This document shows positions 45,066-53,429 of a DNA stretch of 64,000 bases, in pieces. Source of the stretch: Pseudomonas veronii (lineage in GTDB: Bacteria; Pseudomonadota; Gammaproteobacteria; Pseudomonadales; Pseudomonadaceae); the NCBI RefSeq assembly GCF_001439695.1, contig NZ_JYLL01000010.1:119500-183499 (forward strand), in the 5' to 3' direction. The position numbers and the translations under genes are program-made. Numbering within the stretch: the first letter of the stretch is position 1; the number at the start of each line of letters is the position of its first letter. The notes beneath the pieces are model-generated. The model saw nothing but the letters and a program-made list of their open reading frames with translations, did no database searches and was not told the DNA's origin.

Positions 45066-45977
45066 CTACGCGGGGAAGCTGGACATGTGCGCGCTGATCC
45101 GGCTCCTCAACCAGCGCTCCGCCGGGTCGTTGTCATGCACCCCGCTCCACACCATCGACAGCTCTGCGGCGTCGATCGCAAACGGTGGGTCCTGCGCGCG
45201 CAACGTGGTGCCTTCGGTCAAGGCGCACGCTGCGTAGTCCGGCACGGTCGCGATGATCTGCGTGCCCGCCAGTAACGCCCGCAAGCCACTGAATTGCGGC
45301 ACCGCCAGCACCACCCGGCGCGCCCGACCGATGCGCGCCAGGTCGAGGTCGATATTGCCGCTCAAGTCCCCCGAGAACGACACCATGGCATGCGGCCGTT
45401 CACAGTATTCGTCCAGGCTCAGCGGTGCGGTGCCGCCATCGCCGCGCAGCACCTTGCACGGAATGTCGCGCAGTTTCTTGCGCTTGGCATTGGCCGGCAG
45501 ATCCGTGGTGTAGCTGACTCCCACGGTGATCTCGCCACTGGCCAGCAGCGACGACATCAACAGGTAATTGGCGCGGCGCACCACCACCACGATCCCCGGT
45601 GCCTCGTCGCGCAGTTGGCTGAGCAACGGCGGGAACAGGCCGAATTCGGCGTCATCGGACAGGCCGATGCGGAACACCGCACAGCTGGTGGAAGGGTCGA
45701 AATCCTTGGCGCGGCTGACCGCGCTCGAGATGGTGTCCATGGCCGGTTGCAGCTCCTTGAGTATCGCCATTGCGCGTGGTGTGGGCTCCATGCCGCGCCC
45801 ATTGCGCAGCAGCAACGGGTCGTCGAACAAATCGCGTAAACGGCCCAAGGCCGCGCTCACCGCTGGTTGGCCCATAAACAGTTTTTCGGCGACCCGGGTC
45901 AGGTTCTTCTCGAACATCAGCGCTTCGAAAATCACCAGCAGGTTCATGTCGACGCGGCGCAGGTCGTTGCGGTTCAT
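45066..45977 (-). CDS. LysR-family transcriptional regulator
   Basis: A 303-residue LysR protein of the NodD/LinR-like branch: MNRNDLRRVDMNLLVIFEALMFE and AEKLFMGQPAVSAALGRLRDLFDDPLL are the winged helix, with the effector domain from about residue 95. ATG 45977 gives the standard start; the longer open frame is not supported. It lies upstream of the ABM-amidohydrolase-ycaC genes on the same strand and may control them. It is divergent from the AraC gene at 46121. Confidence 0.9.
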   Translation of the reverse strand: MNRNDLRRVDMNLLVIFEALMFEKNLTRVAEKLFMGQPAVSAALGRLRDLFDDPLLLRNGRGMEPTPRAMAILKELQPAMDTISSAVSRAKDFDPSTSCAVFRIGLSDDAEFGLFPPLLSQLRDEAPGIVVVVRRANYLLMSSLLASGEITVGVSYTTDLPANAKRKKLRDIPCKVLRGDGGTAPLSLDEYCERPHAMVSFSGDLSGNIDLDLARIGRARRVVLAVPQFSGLRALLAGTQIIATVPDYAACALTEGTTLRAQDPPFAIDAAELSMVWSGVHDNDPAERWLRSRISAHMSSFPA

Positions 45978-46120
45978 GGTGGTTCCCAAACAGTTGACAG
46001 AGCACCAGCTAAGCACGCGGCGCGGCGAGCGCGATTGCACACCTGTGCTGTCTTTTCCACGCCAACAACTGGCGAAATTAACAACGATTAACTCGTCAGT
46101 CGGACGGCACGGCACCAAGA

Positions 46121-46579
46121 ATGAGGCCGTCTACACTGCATCCATTCACCGGGAACGCTCCCATCGACTGCGGATATTTCGTCATGGCCCGACTTGAGCA
46201 CGGTGCTCCAAGCTTCTGCGCGACCGGCGGCCTCTGCCCCCGGCGCGAGCGTATCGCCAAGCAACTGATCCTCGCCAACCTCGGCGAAAGCCTGGCGATT
46301 GCCGACCTGGCCCAGGCCTGCGCACTGTCGCGCAGCCACTTCTCCCGCGCCTTCAAATGCACCACCGGGCTGTCGCCGCAGGAATGGATTCGCCAACAGC
46401 GCATCCAGCGCGCCAAGGAGTTGATCACCGGTACGTCCTTGAGCCTGACGCAAATCAGCCTGGAATGTGGTTTCTGCGACCAGGCGCACTTCTGCCATAT
46501 GTTCACGCGCAGCGAAGGCGTCAACCCGATGACCTGGCGTAATCACCAATTGCGTCGCAAGCAGGCGATTGCCGCCTAG
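46121..46579 (+). CDS. Short AraC-family regulator (DNA-binding domain only)
   Basis: A 152-residue protein that consists almost only of the AraC double helix-turn-helix (about residues 45-145): LAIADLAQACALSRSHFSRAFK and LSLTQISLECGFCDQAHFCHMF. No cupin or PfpI sensing domain is present, as in small MarA/SoxS-like activators, though the N-terminal 45 residues contain several Cys. Start 46121 is uncertain; ATG 46184 is an alternative. It is divergent from LysR and lies 58 bases before the large regulator gene. Confidence 0.85.
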   Translation: MRPSTLHPFTGNAPIDCGYFVMARLEHGAPSFCATGGLCPRRERIAKQLILANLGESLAIADLAQACALSRSHFSRAFKCTTGLSPQEWIRQQRIQRAKELITGTSLSLTQISLECGFCDQAHFCHMFTRSEGVNPMTWRNHQLRRKQAIAA

Positions 46580-46637
46580 TGGTCAGCGCAAGCGTGGAAT
46601 ATGCTGGGCGAACCCTTTTTTCAGAGCTCGCGCTGGC

Positions 46638-49397
46638 ATGAACGACCTCAGCGAACAGGCCGTACACTTCGGCCCGTATCGGATACACCCGCGCCAACGC
46701 CTGGTGCTGGAGGCTGGCCGGCCGTTGCGCCTGGGACGGCGGGCAGTGGACATCCTGCTGATCCTGCTGGAACAGGCCGGCAATGTGGTGAGCAAGCAGG
46801 AACTGATCGCGCGGGTCTGGCCCAAAAGCGTGGTCGAAGACGGCAACCTGCGCGTGCATATGGCGGCGTTGCGCAAGGCCCTGGGCGATGGCCAGGCCGG
46901 GCAGCGCTATATCGTCACCGTGGCCCAGCGCGGTTACAGTTTTGTTGCGCCACTGAGCATCGAACCGATGACCCTTCCAACCGACGGCAGTGCGCAAAGC
47001 CAGGCCCACAACCTGCCGCTGCGCAGCACGCGGATGATCGGCCGCCAGGCGCTGATCGATGCGCTGGTGCAGCAATTGCCGCAACAACGCTTTATCACCC
47101 TGACCGGCGCGGGAGGCATCGGTAAGACCACGGTCGCGCTGCGTGTCGCTGAGCTGCTGATCGGGCATTACCGCGACGGCATTCGCCTGCTCGACCTCGC
47201 CCCCCTCAGCGCGCCGTCGATGATCCTGCCCAACCTCGCCGCCCTGCTCGACCTCACCCCCGACGAACACGCGCCGCTGTTGACCCTCGCGCGCAGTCTC
47301 CACACGCGCCAGTTGCTGTTGGTGATCGACAACTGCGAACACCTGCTCGATGACATCGCCCTGATCAGCGAGACCCTGCTGCGCCACGCGCCCAACGTTC
47401 ACATCCTCGCCACCAGCCGCGAAGCACTGCGCGCCGAGGGTGAATACGTGCAGCGCCTGGAGCCGCTGGCCTGCCCGCCCGCCACCGGCAACCGTGCCCA
47501 GGCGCTGGGCTATCCGGCCCTGCAACTGTTGATCGAGCGCGCCATGTCCCATCAGGACAGCTTCGCCCTCAGCGAAGCCGAACTGCCATTGGCGATTGAT
47601 ATCTGCCAGCGCCTCGACGGTATCCCGCTGGCCATTGAACTGGTGGCGGCGCAGATCGAACGTTTCGGCCTGCAAGGCCTGCTGGTGCAGATGGAAGACA
47701 ACTTTCGCCTGCTGACCCGTGGCCGCCGCAGTGCCCTGCCCCGTCAACAGACGCTGCGCGCCACGCTGGACTGGAGTTTCGACCTGCTCGCGCCCTGCGA
47801 ACAGATCTGCCTGCGCCGCCTGGCCGTGTTTCGCGGCGGCTTCAGCCTGGCCAGCGCGGCGGCGGTGATCGCTGGGGAACAGATCGCACCGGCCGAGGTG
47901 CTGGGTTCGATCACCCAACTGGTGGCCAAGTCCTTGCTCAATGTCGAGCCCGGCGATGACGAGATGGTCTACCGCCTGCTGGACATCACCCGCACCTACG
48001 CCCTGGAAAAGCTCAGCGTGGCCGCTGAACTCGACACCACCCGCGAGCGCCACGCCGCACGCTGCCTGGCCTTGATGGAACAGGCCCGGGACGATTGGGA
48101 ACTGACCGCGACGCAGCCCTGGATCGACCGCTACGCGCCCCTGCGCGAAGACATCCGCGCCGCACTGGATTGGGGCCTGGGCGACCAGGGCACGCACCTG
48201 TTGGGTATTCGCCTGACGGTCAGCGCGATGCCGTTGTGGCAGGAGCTGTCATTGCTGGGGGAACACGGGCTGTACGTGGGCAAGGCGCTCGCACGGCTGG
48301 CGCAATCGCCCGCGCCGAACCCGCACTTGCACATGGCGTTGCAACTGGCGCTGGGCAGTTTTTCGTATCACACCCAGGGCGGTACGCCGCAGACCATTGA
48401 CGCCTTTGCCTACGCGCGGCGCCTGGCCGAAGCGAACAACGACTTGAGCGGCCAGTTGCGTGCGGTGTCGGGCCATATGGCGGTCAACCTGTGTTGCGGC
48501 AATTATCGCCAGGCACTTGCGCAAAGCCTGCACTTCGATCAACTCGGCCCCCAGGCCGACCCCTTGCTCGACCTCAGCGCCCAGCGCCTGCGGGTACTGG
48601 CCCAGCACTTTGCCGGTCACCAGGCATTGGCCCTGCAAAATGCCGAACAGGTGATCCAGCGCATGGCCCACAGCGGCCATCTGAACCGGTTCACCCATGG
48701 CTTCGGCGTGCAGTACGACCAGGGCGTGGCCTCGCTGACGATCCTCGCTCGCATCCTGTGGCTGCGGGGGTTCCCGGAGCGTGCCTGGCGCACCGCGAAC
48801 CAGGCCCTGGAACTGGCGCTGCAGATCAACCACGGCACCTCGATCTGCTACACCCTGGCCCTGGCCGGGGTGGTCATCGCCCGCTACAACGGCGACGCGG
48901 CCGCGGCCCATTCGCTGCAGGAACTGTTGTTGCAACAAGCGCAAAAGCACTCGGTGCAGCTGTTTCATACCTGGGCCCGACACTACGCGGGCGCAGCGCC
49001 GACGCAAGCCATGCCCGGGCTCGGCCTGATCGCGGATACCCTGGTGACCTTCAATGCGGGCGCGCTGGACGCGGCGATGTTCGAACGCGCCAAAAGCGGC
49101 GCGGCCGGCTGGTGTACAGCAGAGATCCTGCGGGTGCGCGCCGAGCACAGTGACGACATCCCGGCAGAAGCGCTGTTGCTCGAGGCACTCGGCCTGGCGC
49201 ACCAGCAAGGCGCCCTGGCCTGGGAGTTACGCAGTGCGACCGCGCTGGCGCGGCTGTGGCAGCGCCAAGACCGCCGGCAAGCGGCTCGCGAGTTGCTGGA
49301 CTCGGTCTACGGGCGATTCAGCGAAGGGTTCGCCACCCAGGACCTAATCGGCGTGCGCCGCCTGCTCGACGAGTTGCAGGACAAACGGCCGGCCTGA
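46638..49397 (+). CDS. Winged-helix ATPase regulator with large helical C-terminal domain
   Basis: A 919-residue regulator. An N-terminal OmpR-type winged helix (about 1-105; GRRAVDILLILLEQAGNVVSKQELIARVWP) is followed by an AAA/NB-ARC-like ATPase with Walker A TGAGGIGKTT near residue 157 and Walker B LLLVIDNCEHLL near 235. The rest, from about 480 on, is helical and repeat-like, as in STAND ATPases with TPR sensors. It is probably a signal-dependent switch that uses ATP to expose its DNA-binding domain. ATG 46638 starts the winged helix; 46569 is upstream in frame. Its last 54 bases overlap the next gene, read from the other strand. Confidence 0.85.
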   Translation: MNDLSEQAVHFGPYRIHPRQRLVLEAGRPLRLGRRAVDILLILLEQAGNVVSKQELIARVWPKSVVEDGNLRVHMAALRKALGDGQAGQRYIVTVAQRGYSFVAPLSIEPMTLPTDGSAQSQAHNLPLRSTRMIGRQALIDALVQQLPQQRFITLTGAGGIGKTTVALRVAELLIGHYRDGIRLLDLAPLSAPSMILPNLAALLDLTPDEHAPLLTLARSLHTRQLLLVIDNCEHLLDDIALISETLLRHAPNVHILATSREALRAEGEYVQRLEPLACPPATGNRAQALGYPALQLLIERAMSHQDSFALSEAELPLAIDICQRLDGIPLAIELVAAQIERFGLQGLLVQMEDNFRLLTRGRRSALPRQQTLRATLDWSFDLLAPCEQICLRRLAVFRGGFSLASAAAVIAGEQIAPAEVLGSITQLVAKSLLNVEPGDDEMVYRLLDITRTYALEKLSVAAELDTTRERHAARCLALMEQARDDWELTATQPWIDRYAPLREDIRAALDWGLGDQGTHLLGIRLTVSAMPLWQELSLLGEHGLYVGKALARLAQSPAPNPHLHMALQLALGSFSYHTQGGTPQTIDAFAYARRLAEANNDLSGQLRAVSGHMAVNLCCGNYRQALAQSLHFDQLGPQADPLLDLSAQRLRVLAQHFAGHQALALQNAEQVIQRMAHSGHLNRFTHGFGVQYDQGVASLTILARILWLRGFPERAWRTANQALELALQINHGTSICYTLALAGVVIARYNGDAAAAHSLQELLLQQAQKHSVQLFHTWARHYAGAAPTQAMPGLGLIADTLVTFNAGALDAAMFERAKSGAAGWCTAEILRVRAEHSDDIPAEALLLEALGLAHQQGALAWELRSATALARLWQRQDRRQAARELLDSVYGRFSEGFATQDLIGVRRLLDELQDKRPA

Positions 49398-50795
49398 AAA
49401 CGCCCCCAGATAATGCCCATACCCTTGCTGCAGGCGCGCCACTTGCAGCGGGTCGCGCAGTTGCGCCAGGGCGTAGCTGCGCACGCTGTTGAGCAAGCGG
49501 TAACGCTCGGGACCGAGGCCGGGCTCCACGCTCAGCAGCGAGATGTCGACCAGTCGCCGCAGCAGGTATGGCAGGTCGGCGTGAGCCAGCTCAGTGCCGG
49601 CGATCAACTGCCCCAGGACGGGCAAGCTCACCGCCATCTTGAACAGGCCCAGTTGCAGGAACAGCCAACGCTCCGGCAGGCTCAGGCGCTCGTATGACCA
49701 GTCCAGGGCCGCCGCCAGGGATCGGTGGCGTTCCAGCGCCGTGCGCCGACCGCGCGCCAGCACTTGCAGGCCGCTGCGCAATTGCACCTGCAAGCCCTGC
49801 ACGCCGAGAGCATCGACCTGGGCCGCCGCCAGTTCGAGGGCCAACGGAATACCGTCGAGCCGGCGGCAGATATCGCGCAGCGCCGGCAAGTCCTGGGGCC
49901 GCAGGGCAAACCCTTGCTGACTGGCGCGCACGCGCGCGACGAACACCTGCACCGCCGAGTAGGCCATCGCCTGCTCGACGCTGCCCCAGGCGGACGGCAT
50001 CGGCAGCGCCAGGCGAGGCACGCGCTGCACCCACTCGCCGGGCACCCGCAAGGCTTCGCGGCTGCTCAACAACAGCGTCACCCCAGGCGCGCTGGCCTGC
50101 AGCGCGCGCACCAGATGACGGCAGGCGCCGAGCAACACGTCGGCGCCATCGAGCACCAGCAATAACTGGCGCGAGGCCAATTGACGGAAGAGCGCCGCGG
50201 CACTGTCAGCCGCGTCGAGCCCGAGGGTCTCGGCCAACTGGCGCAGCATTGCCGTGGGCGTATCGACACCGGCCAGATCCAGCCACCACACGCCGTCGCG
50301 ATAACGCGGCAACACACGCTCGGCCAACGCCAGGGCCAGGCTGCTCTTGCCGACGCCAGCACCTCCGGTGAGGGTCATCAGGCGTTGCCCCGACAGGCGT
50401 CGGACCAGCGTCCCCACCAGTTCGTCGCGACCGATCAGCGGGCTGAGCCGGGTCGCCAGGTTGTGCCGCGGTGCCGCGTTCCCAGCGGCCTCCTGCAGCG
50501 GCGCAACCAGGCAATAGCCGCGTTGGGGTTCATTGAGAATGTAGCGACGACCGTCCAATGCACGGCGCAGGGCGGCGATATGCACCCGCAGGTTGTTCTC
50601 TTCCACCACGCTGCACGGCCAGACGCGGGCGATCAGGGTGTCTTTGCTGACAAATTGCCCGGGCGTTTCGAGCAGCACCGCCAGGATGTCCAGCGCGCGC
50701 CCGCCCAACGGCACGGGCATGCCCGCCTTGCTGACCAGGCGCTGCTGGCGATGAAAGGTGTAAGGGCCAAAGCGCATCGCATGGTCGTTGTTCAT
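49344..50795 (-). CDS. Winged-helix ATPase regulator, short form
   Basis: A 483-residue relative of the 919-residue regulator. It has the same winged helix (GGRALDILAVLLETPGQFVSKDTLIARVWP) and an ATPase with Walker A TGGAGVGKSS near residue 139 and Walker B LLLVLDGADVLL near 212, but ends after the ATPase and its lid, without the helical repeat domain. The two genes are convergent and overlap by 54 bases at their 3' ends. It may be a truncated paralogue or a true short form; a proper ending inside the neighbour argues that the reading frame has been kept. Confidence 0.82.
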   Translation of the reverse strand: MNNDHAMRFGPYTFHRQQRLVSKAGMPVPLGGRALDILAVLLETPGQFVSKDTLIARVWPCSVVEENNLRVHIAALRRALDGRRYILNEPQRGYCLVAPLQEAAGNAAPRHNLATRLSPLIGRDELVGTLVRRLSGQRLMTLTGGAGVGKSSLALALAERVLPRYRDGVWWLDLAGVDTPTAMLRQLAETLGLDAADSAAALFRQLASRQLLLVLDGADVLLGACRHLVRALQASAPGVTLLLSSREALRVPGEWVQRVPRLALPMPSAWGSVEQAMAYSAVQVFVARVRASQQGFALRPQDLPALRDICRRLDGIPLALELAAAQVDALGVQGLQVQLRSGLQVLARGRRTALERHRSLAAALDWSYERLSLPERWLFLQLGLFKMAVSLPVLGQLIAGTELAHADLPYLLRRLVDISLLSVEPGLGPERYRLLNSVRSYALAQLRDPLQVARLQQGYGHYLGAFSGRPFVLQLVEQAAHAD

Positions 50796-50945
50796 CTGCG
50801 TAAAAGCGCTGAAACACCCGAGCTTGGGCTTCCGCGCATCCTTCTTCCATGGGCCTGCCGTTATCTTGCCAGCTCGTTGTAACAGGACAATGCTGGCACG
50901 GGGAGCGATACGGACAATCGGGTGCGCGAGACGGACATCCTGTCG

Positions 50946-51896
50946 TTAACTGAACTGCTGCCGGTATTGGGTGGGGTTGAGGCCGAGTTTTTCACTGAAC
51001 AGAAAGCGCATATGCCGCACGCTGCCAAAGCCTGCGTGAAAGGCCACGGTTTTGAGCGGCAGGTCGGTGGTTTCCAGCAGGTGCCGGGCGCGGTCGATGC
51101 GCGCGCCCTGCAGGAAGGCCATCGGCGTCATCTGCACCTCTTTGGCGAACAACCGCGCAAAGTGCCGCGCACTCATGCCGGCGAGTGCCGCCATGGATTC
51201 GATGGTGAACGGCTGGTCCAGATGCGCCAGCACATGGCTCTGCACCCGCGTGATCGCGGTTTCCTGGGGCGCCACGGCGGCGGTCATCGGGCTGAACTGG
51301 GCCTGCCCGCCCTGGCGCTTCATCACCACCAGCAGCACTTTGGCCACGTCCACCGCGACCTGCTTGCCGTGGTCCTGGGCGACAACCGACAGCGCCAGGT
51401 CGATGCCCGCCGTCACCCCGCCGGACGTGATCAGGCGGCCGTCCTGCAGGTAGATGCGGTCGGTTTCGACAACGGCCTGGGGGAAGGCCTTGATCAGCCG
51501 CTCGGTGTAATGCCAGTGGGTGGTCACGCGGTGGCCGTCGAGCAACCCGGCATACCCCAGCACAAAGGCACCGGTGCAGATCGAGCCGAAGCGCCGCGCG
51601 CGTGGAGCAGCGGCCTGGAGCCAGGGCAACAGGTCGGGGTGGCATTCGTTATAGGCACCGGGACCACCGGGCACCAGCAGCAGGTCATAGGCCTCGTGCG
51701 CCTGGGCCAGCAGCAGGTCGGGCTGCACGACCACACCATTGGACGCACGCAGCGGGCCGGGCTCGGTGCCGACGATCAGGATCCGATAGTGCTGCGCCGC
51801 TGGCAGGTAGCGGTTGGCAATCGAAAACACTTCAAGCGGCCCAGCCATGTCGAGCAGGAGGAAGTCCGGAAACAGCGCCATGGCCACGGTGTTCAT
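50946..51896 (-). CDS. GlxA-type AraC regulator with DJ-1/PfpI domain
   Basis: A 316-residue regulator. The N-terminal DJ-1/PfpI domain (about 1-165) has the nucleophile-elbow Cys in GSICTGAFVLGYAGLLDG. The C-terminal AraC domain (about 215-312) has SMAALAGMSARHFARLFAKEV and LPLKTVAFHAGFGSVRHM. GlxA-type regulators often control catabolism of amino acid derivatives. The ligand is unknown. It is divergent from the pirin gene, which could be a target. Confidence 0.9.
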   Translation of the reverse strand: MNTVAMALFPDFLLLDMAGPLEVFSIANRYLPAAQHYRILIVGTEPGPLRASNGVVVQPDLLLAQAHEAYDLLLVPGGPGAYNECHPDLLPWLQAAAPRARRFGSICTGAFVLGYAGLLDGHRVTTHWHYTERLIKAFPQAVVETDRIYLQDGRLITSGGVTAGIDLALSVVAQDHGKQVAVDVAKVLLVVMKRQGGQAQFSPMTAAVAPQETAITRVQSHVLAHLDQPFTIESMAALAGMSARHFARLFAKEVQMTPMAFLQGARIDRARHLLETTDLPLKTVAFHAGFGSVRHMRFLFSEKLGLNPTQYRQQFS

Positions 51897-52076
51897 AGAG
51901 GGAGACGTCCATCAGGAAGGAAGGCAGCGGGTATTATGCCACGTCCGCAACTGTCAACCTCAATGCGACAGTTATTCAGATATCAGCTTCTTAATGAATA
52001 TCCCAGTAACCAGTAACCTTCTTCTCAACGCAAGCGCCCTGCATTTCGCAGCCCGCTCTGACTTGAGGACACCACC

Positions 52077-52799
52077 ATGCTGACCCTTCGCAAAGCCTCC
52101 GACCGCGGCGCCGCCAATCACGGTTGGTTGAAGTCGTTCCATACCTTCTCGTTCGCCAACTACTGGAACCCCGCCGAACAGGGTTTTTCCGACCTGCTGG
52201 TGATCAACGATGACCGCGTCGCCGCAGGCCGTGGCTTCGGCCAGCACCCGCACCGCGACATGGAGATTTTCTCCTATGTGCTCGAAGGCGCCCTGGAACA
52301 CAAGGACACCCTGGGCACCGGCTCGGTGATCCGCCCCGGCGATGTGCAACTGATGAGCGCCGGCAGCGGCGTGGCCCACAGCGAGTTCAACCATAGCCAG
52401 AGCCGTGGCGTGCATTTCCTGCAGATCTGGATCGTGCCGAATGTCTCCGGCGCCGAGCCACGCTATCAGCAGGAGCACTTCAGCGCAGCGCAGAAACGTG
52501 GACGCTTGCAGTTGATCATCTCGCCGGATGGCGCCGAAGGCTCCCTTCACGTGCGCCAGGATGCACGGGTCTATGCCGGGCTATTCAACGCTGACGAAAG
52601 CGCAAGCCTGGACCTGGCGCCGGACCGCCACGTGTACATCCATGTGGCCCGCGGCAGCGTCGAGATCAACGGCCAACGCCTGCAGGAAGGCGACGGAGCC
52701 CGCGTGCGCGATGAGCGCCAGATCCGCCTGAGCCACGGTGACGATGCCGAGGTGCTGGTATTTGACCTGCGCCCTCTGGAACTGCCGCAGATGCCATGA
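52077..52799 (+). CDS. Pirin family protein (YhhW-like)
   Basis: A 240-residue bicupin. Metal ligands typical of pirins and quercetinase are in QHPHRDMEIFSY (two His) and GVAHSEFN (His and Glu), and the C-terminal cupin ends VLVFDLRP. YhhW-type pirins act on flavonols or have redox roles; the function here is not known. It starts with GAGGACACCACC before ATG. A hairpin at 52809-52832 follows the stop. Confidence 0.9.
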   Translation: MLTLRKASDRGAANHGWLKSFHTFSFANYWNPAEQGFSDLLVINDDRVAAGRGFGQHPHRDMEIFSYVLEGALEHKDTLGTGSVIRPGDVQLMSAGSGVAHSEFNHSQSRGVHFLQIWIVPNVSGAEPRYQQEHFSAAQKRGRLQLIISPDGAEGSLHVRQDARVYAGLFNADESASLDLAPDRHVYIHVARGSVEINGQRLQEGDGARVRDERQIRLSHGDDAEVLVFDLRPLELPQMP

Positions 52800-52808
52800 C
52801 GGCTGCAC

Positions 52809-52832
52809 GATAGCCCGCCGACGCGGGCTATC
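52809..52832. terminator. Hairpin downstream of the pirin gene
   Basis: GATAGCCCGC-cgac-GCGGGCTATC is a perfect 10-bp stem, 9 bases after the pirin stop. No T-run follows, so it may be an RNA-stabilising stem or an imperfect terminator. Confidence 0.5.
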
Positions 52833-52943
52833 GCTGGCGTCGATAGTCACCATCAGCCCAATGAAGTTCTCTTAAAAATACCAACGCGTAACATCAAACC
52901 CACACCAGGCAACACCCTAATCAAACACTCGGAGCACACTCTC

Positions 52944-53369
52944 ATGAAACGCCAACTCTTGCTTAGCCTCGCTTTCTCGGTACTTGCTGCAAACGCTTTT
53001 GCCCACCCAGTCGTCGCTGAAGGCGGCGCTGATCGCCTCAACGAAAACCGCGTCGCCGAAGGCGGTGCCGAGCGTCTGCAAGGCAACCGTGTCGCCGAAG
53101 GCGGTGCTGAACGCCTGCTGGAACGTCGCGTCGCTGAAGGCGGTGCGGATCGCTTGCAAGAACGTGGTCTGGCTGAAGGCGGTGCGGATCGTCTGCAGGA
53201 ACGTGGCCTGGCTGAAGGCGGTGCAGATCGTCTGCAGGAACGTGGCCTGGCTGAAGGCGGTGCAGATCGTCTGCAAGAACGTGGCCTGGCTGAAGGCGGT
53301 GCTGATCGCCTGCAGGAACGTGGCCTGGCCGAAGGCGGTGCAGATCGCCTGCAGGGCAACAACGCTTGA
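52944..53369 (+). CDS. Secreted protein of nine 13-residue tandem repeats
   Basis: A 141-residue protein with a signal peptide (MKRQLLLSLAFSVLAANAFA, cleaved near AFA-H). The mature part is nothing but nine units of the form (V/L)AEGGADRLQERG with a last unit ending QGNN. The first three units vary (NENR, QGNR, LERR); the following five are almost identical. The mature chain is strongly charged and without cysteine. I recall proteins of this type in Pseudomonas, some with the unexplained label phage infection protein, but know of no established function. The gene has its own spacer upstream and a strong terminator downstream, so it is monocistronic. Confidence 0.8.
   Translation: MKRQLLLSLAFSVLAANAFAHPVVAEGGADRLNENRVAEGGAERLQGNRVAEGGAERLLERRVAEGGADRLQERGLAEGGADRLQERGLAEGGADRLQERGLAEGGADRLQERGLAEGGADRLQERGLAEGGADRLQGNNA
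53013..53363 (+). repeat. Nine tandem 39-base coding repeats
   Basis: The repeat unit encodes one AEGGADRL-type 13-mer. Units 4-8 are almost identical in DNA, differing at a few third positions (for example GCGGAT/GCAGAT, CTGCAG/CTGCAA), which points to recent expansion. Units 1-3 are older and more diverged. There are no spacers, so this is not a CRISPR array. Confidence 0.95.
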
Positions 53370-53394
53370 CCCCGCGCTGTGTGCGCGGCACCCC

Positions 53395-53422
53395 AAACCG
53401 GCCTGATCAGCCGGTTTTTTTT
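53395..53422 (+). terminator. Intrinsic terminator after the repeat-protein gene
   Basis: AACCGGC-ctgatca-GCCGGTT followed by a run of eight T, 26 bases after the stop. It is a strong rho-independent terminator for the + strand. Confidence 0.9.
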
Positions 53423-53429
53423 CGCCTGC

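Noticed and set aside
44989..45237. 82-codon + strand ORF between the ABM and LysR genes
   Set aside because: Most of it is antisense to the 3' end of the LysR gene, and no family or convincing conservation signal is visible.
46521..48197. 558-codon open frame antisense to the large winged-helix regulator
   Set aside because: It has no family features and covers the winged helix and Walker motifs of the real gene.
53013..53363. CRISPR array
   Set aside because: The 39-base units are directly adjacent, have no spacers and encode a continuous repeat protein.
52917..53396. 159-codon open frame antisense to the repeat-protein gene
   Set aside because: It is also repetitive only because the DNA is repetitive; it has no signal peptide or ribosome site, while the + frame has both.
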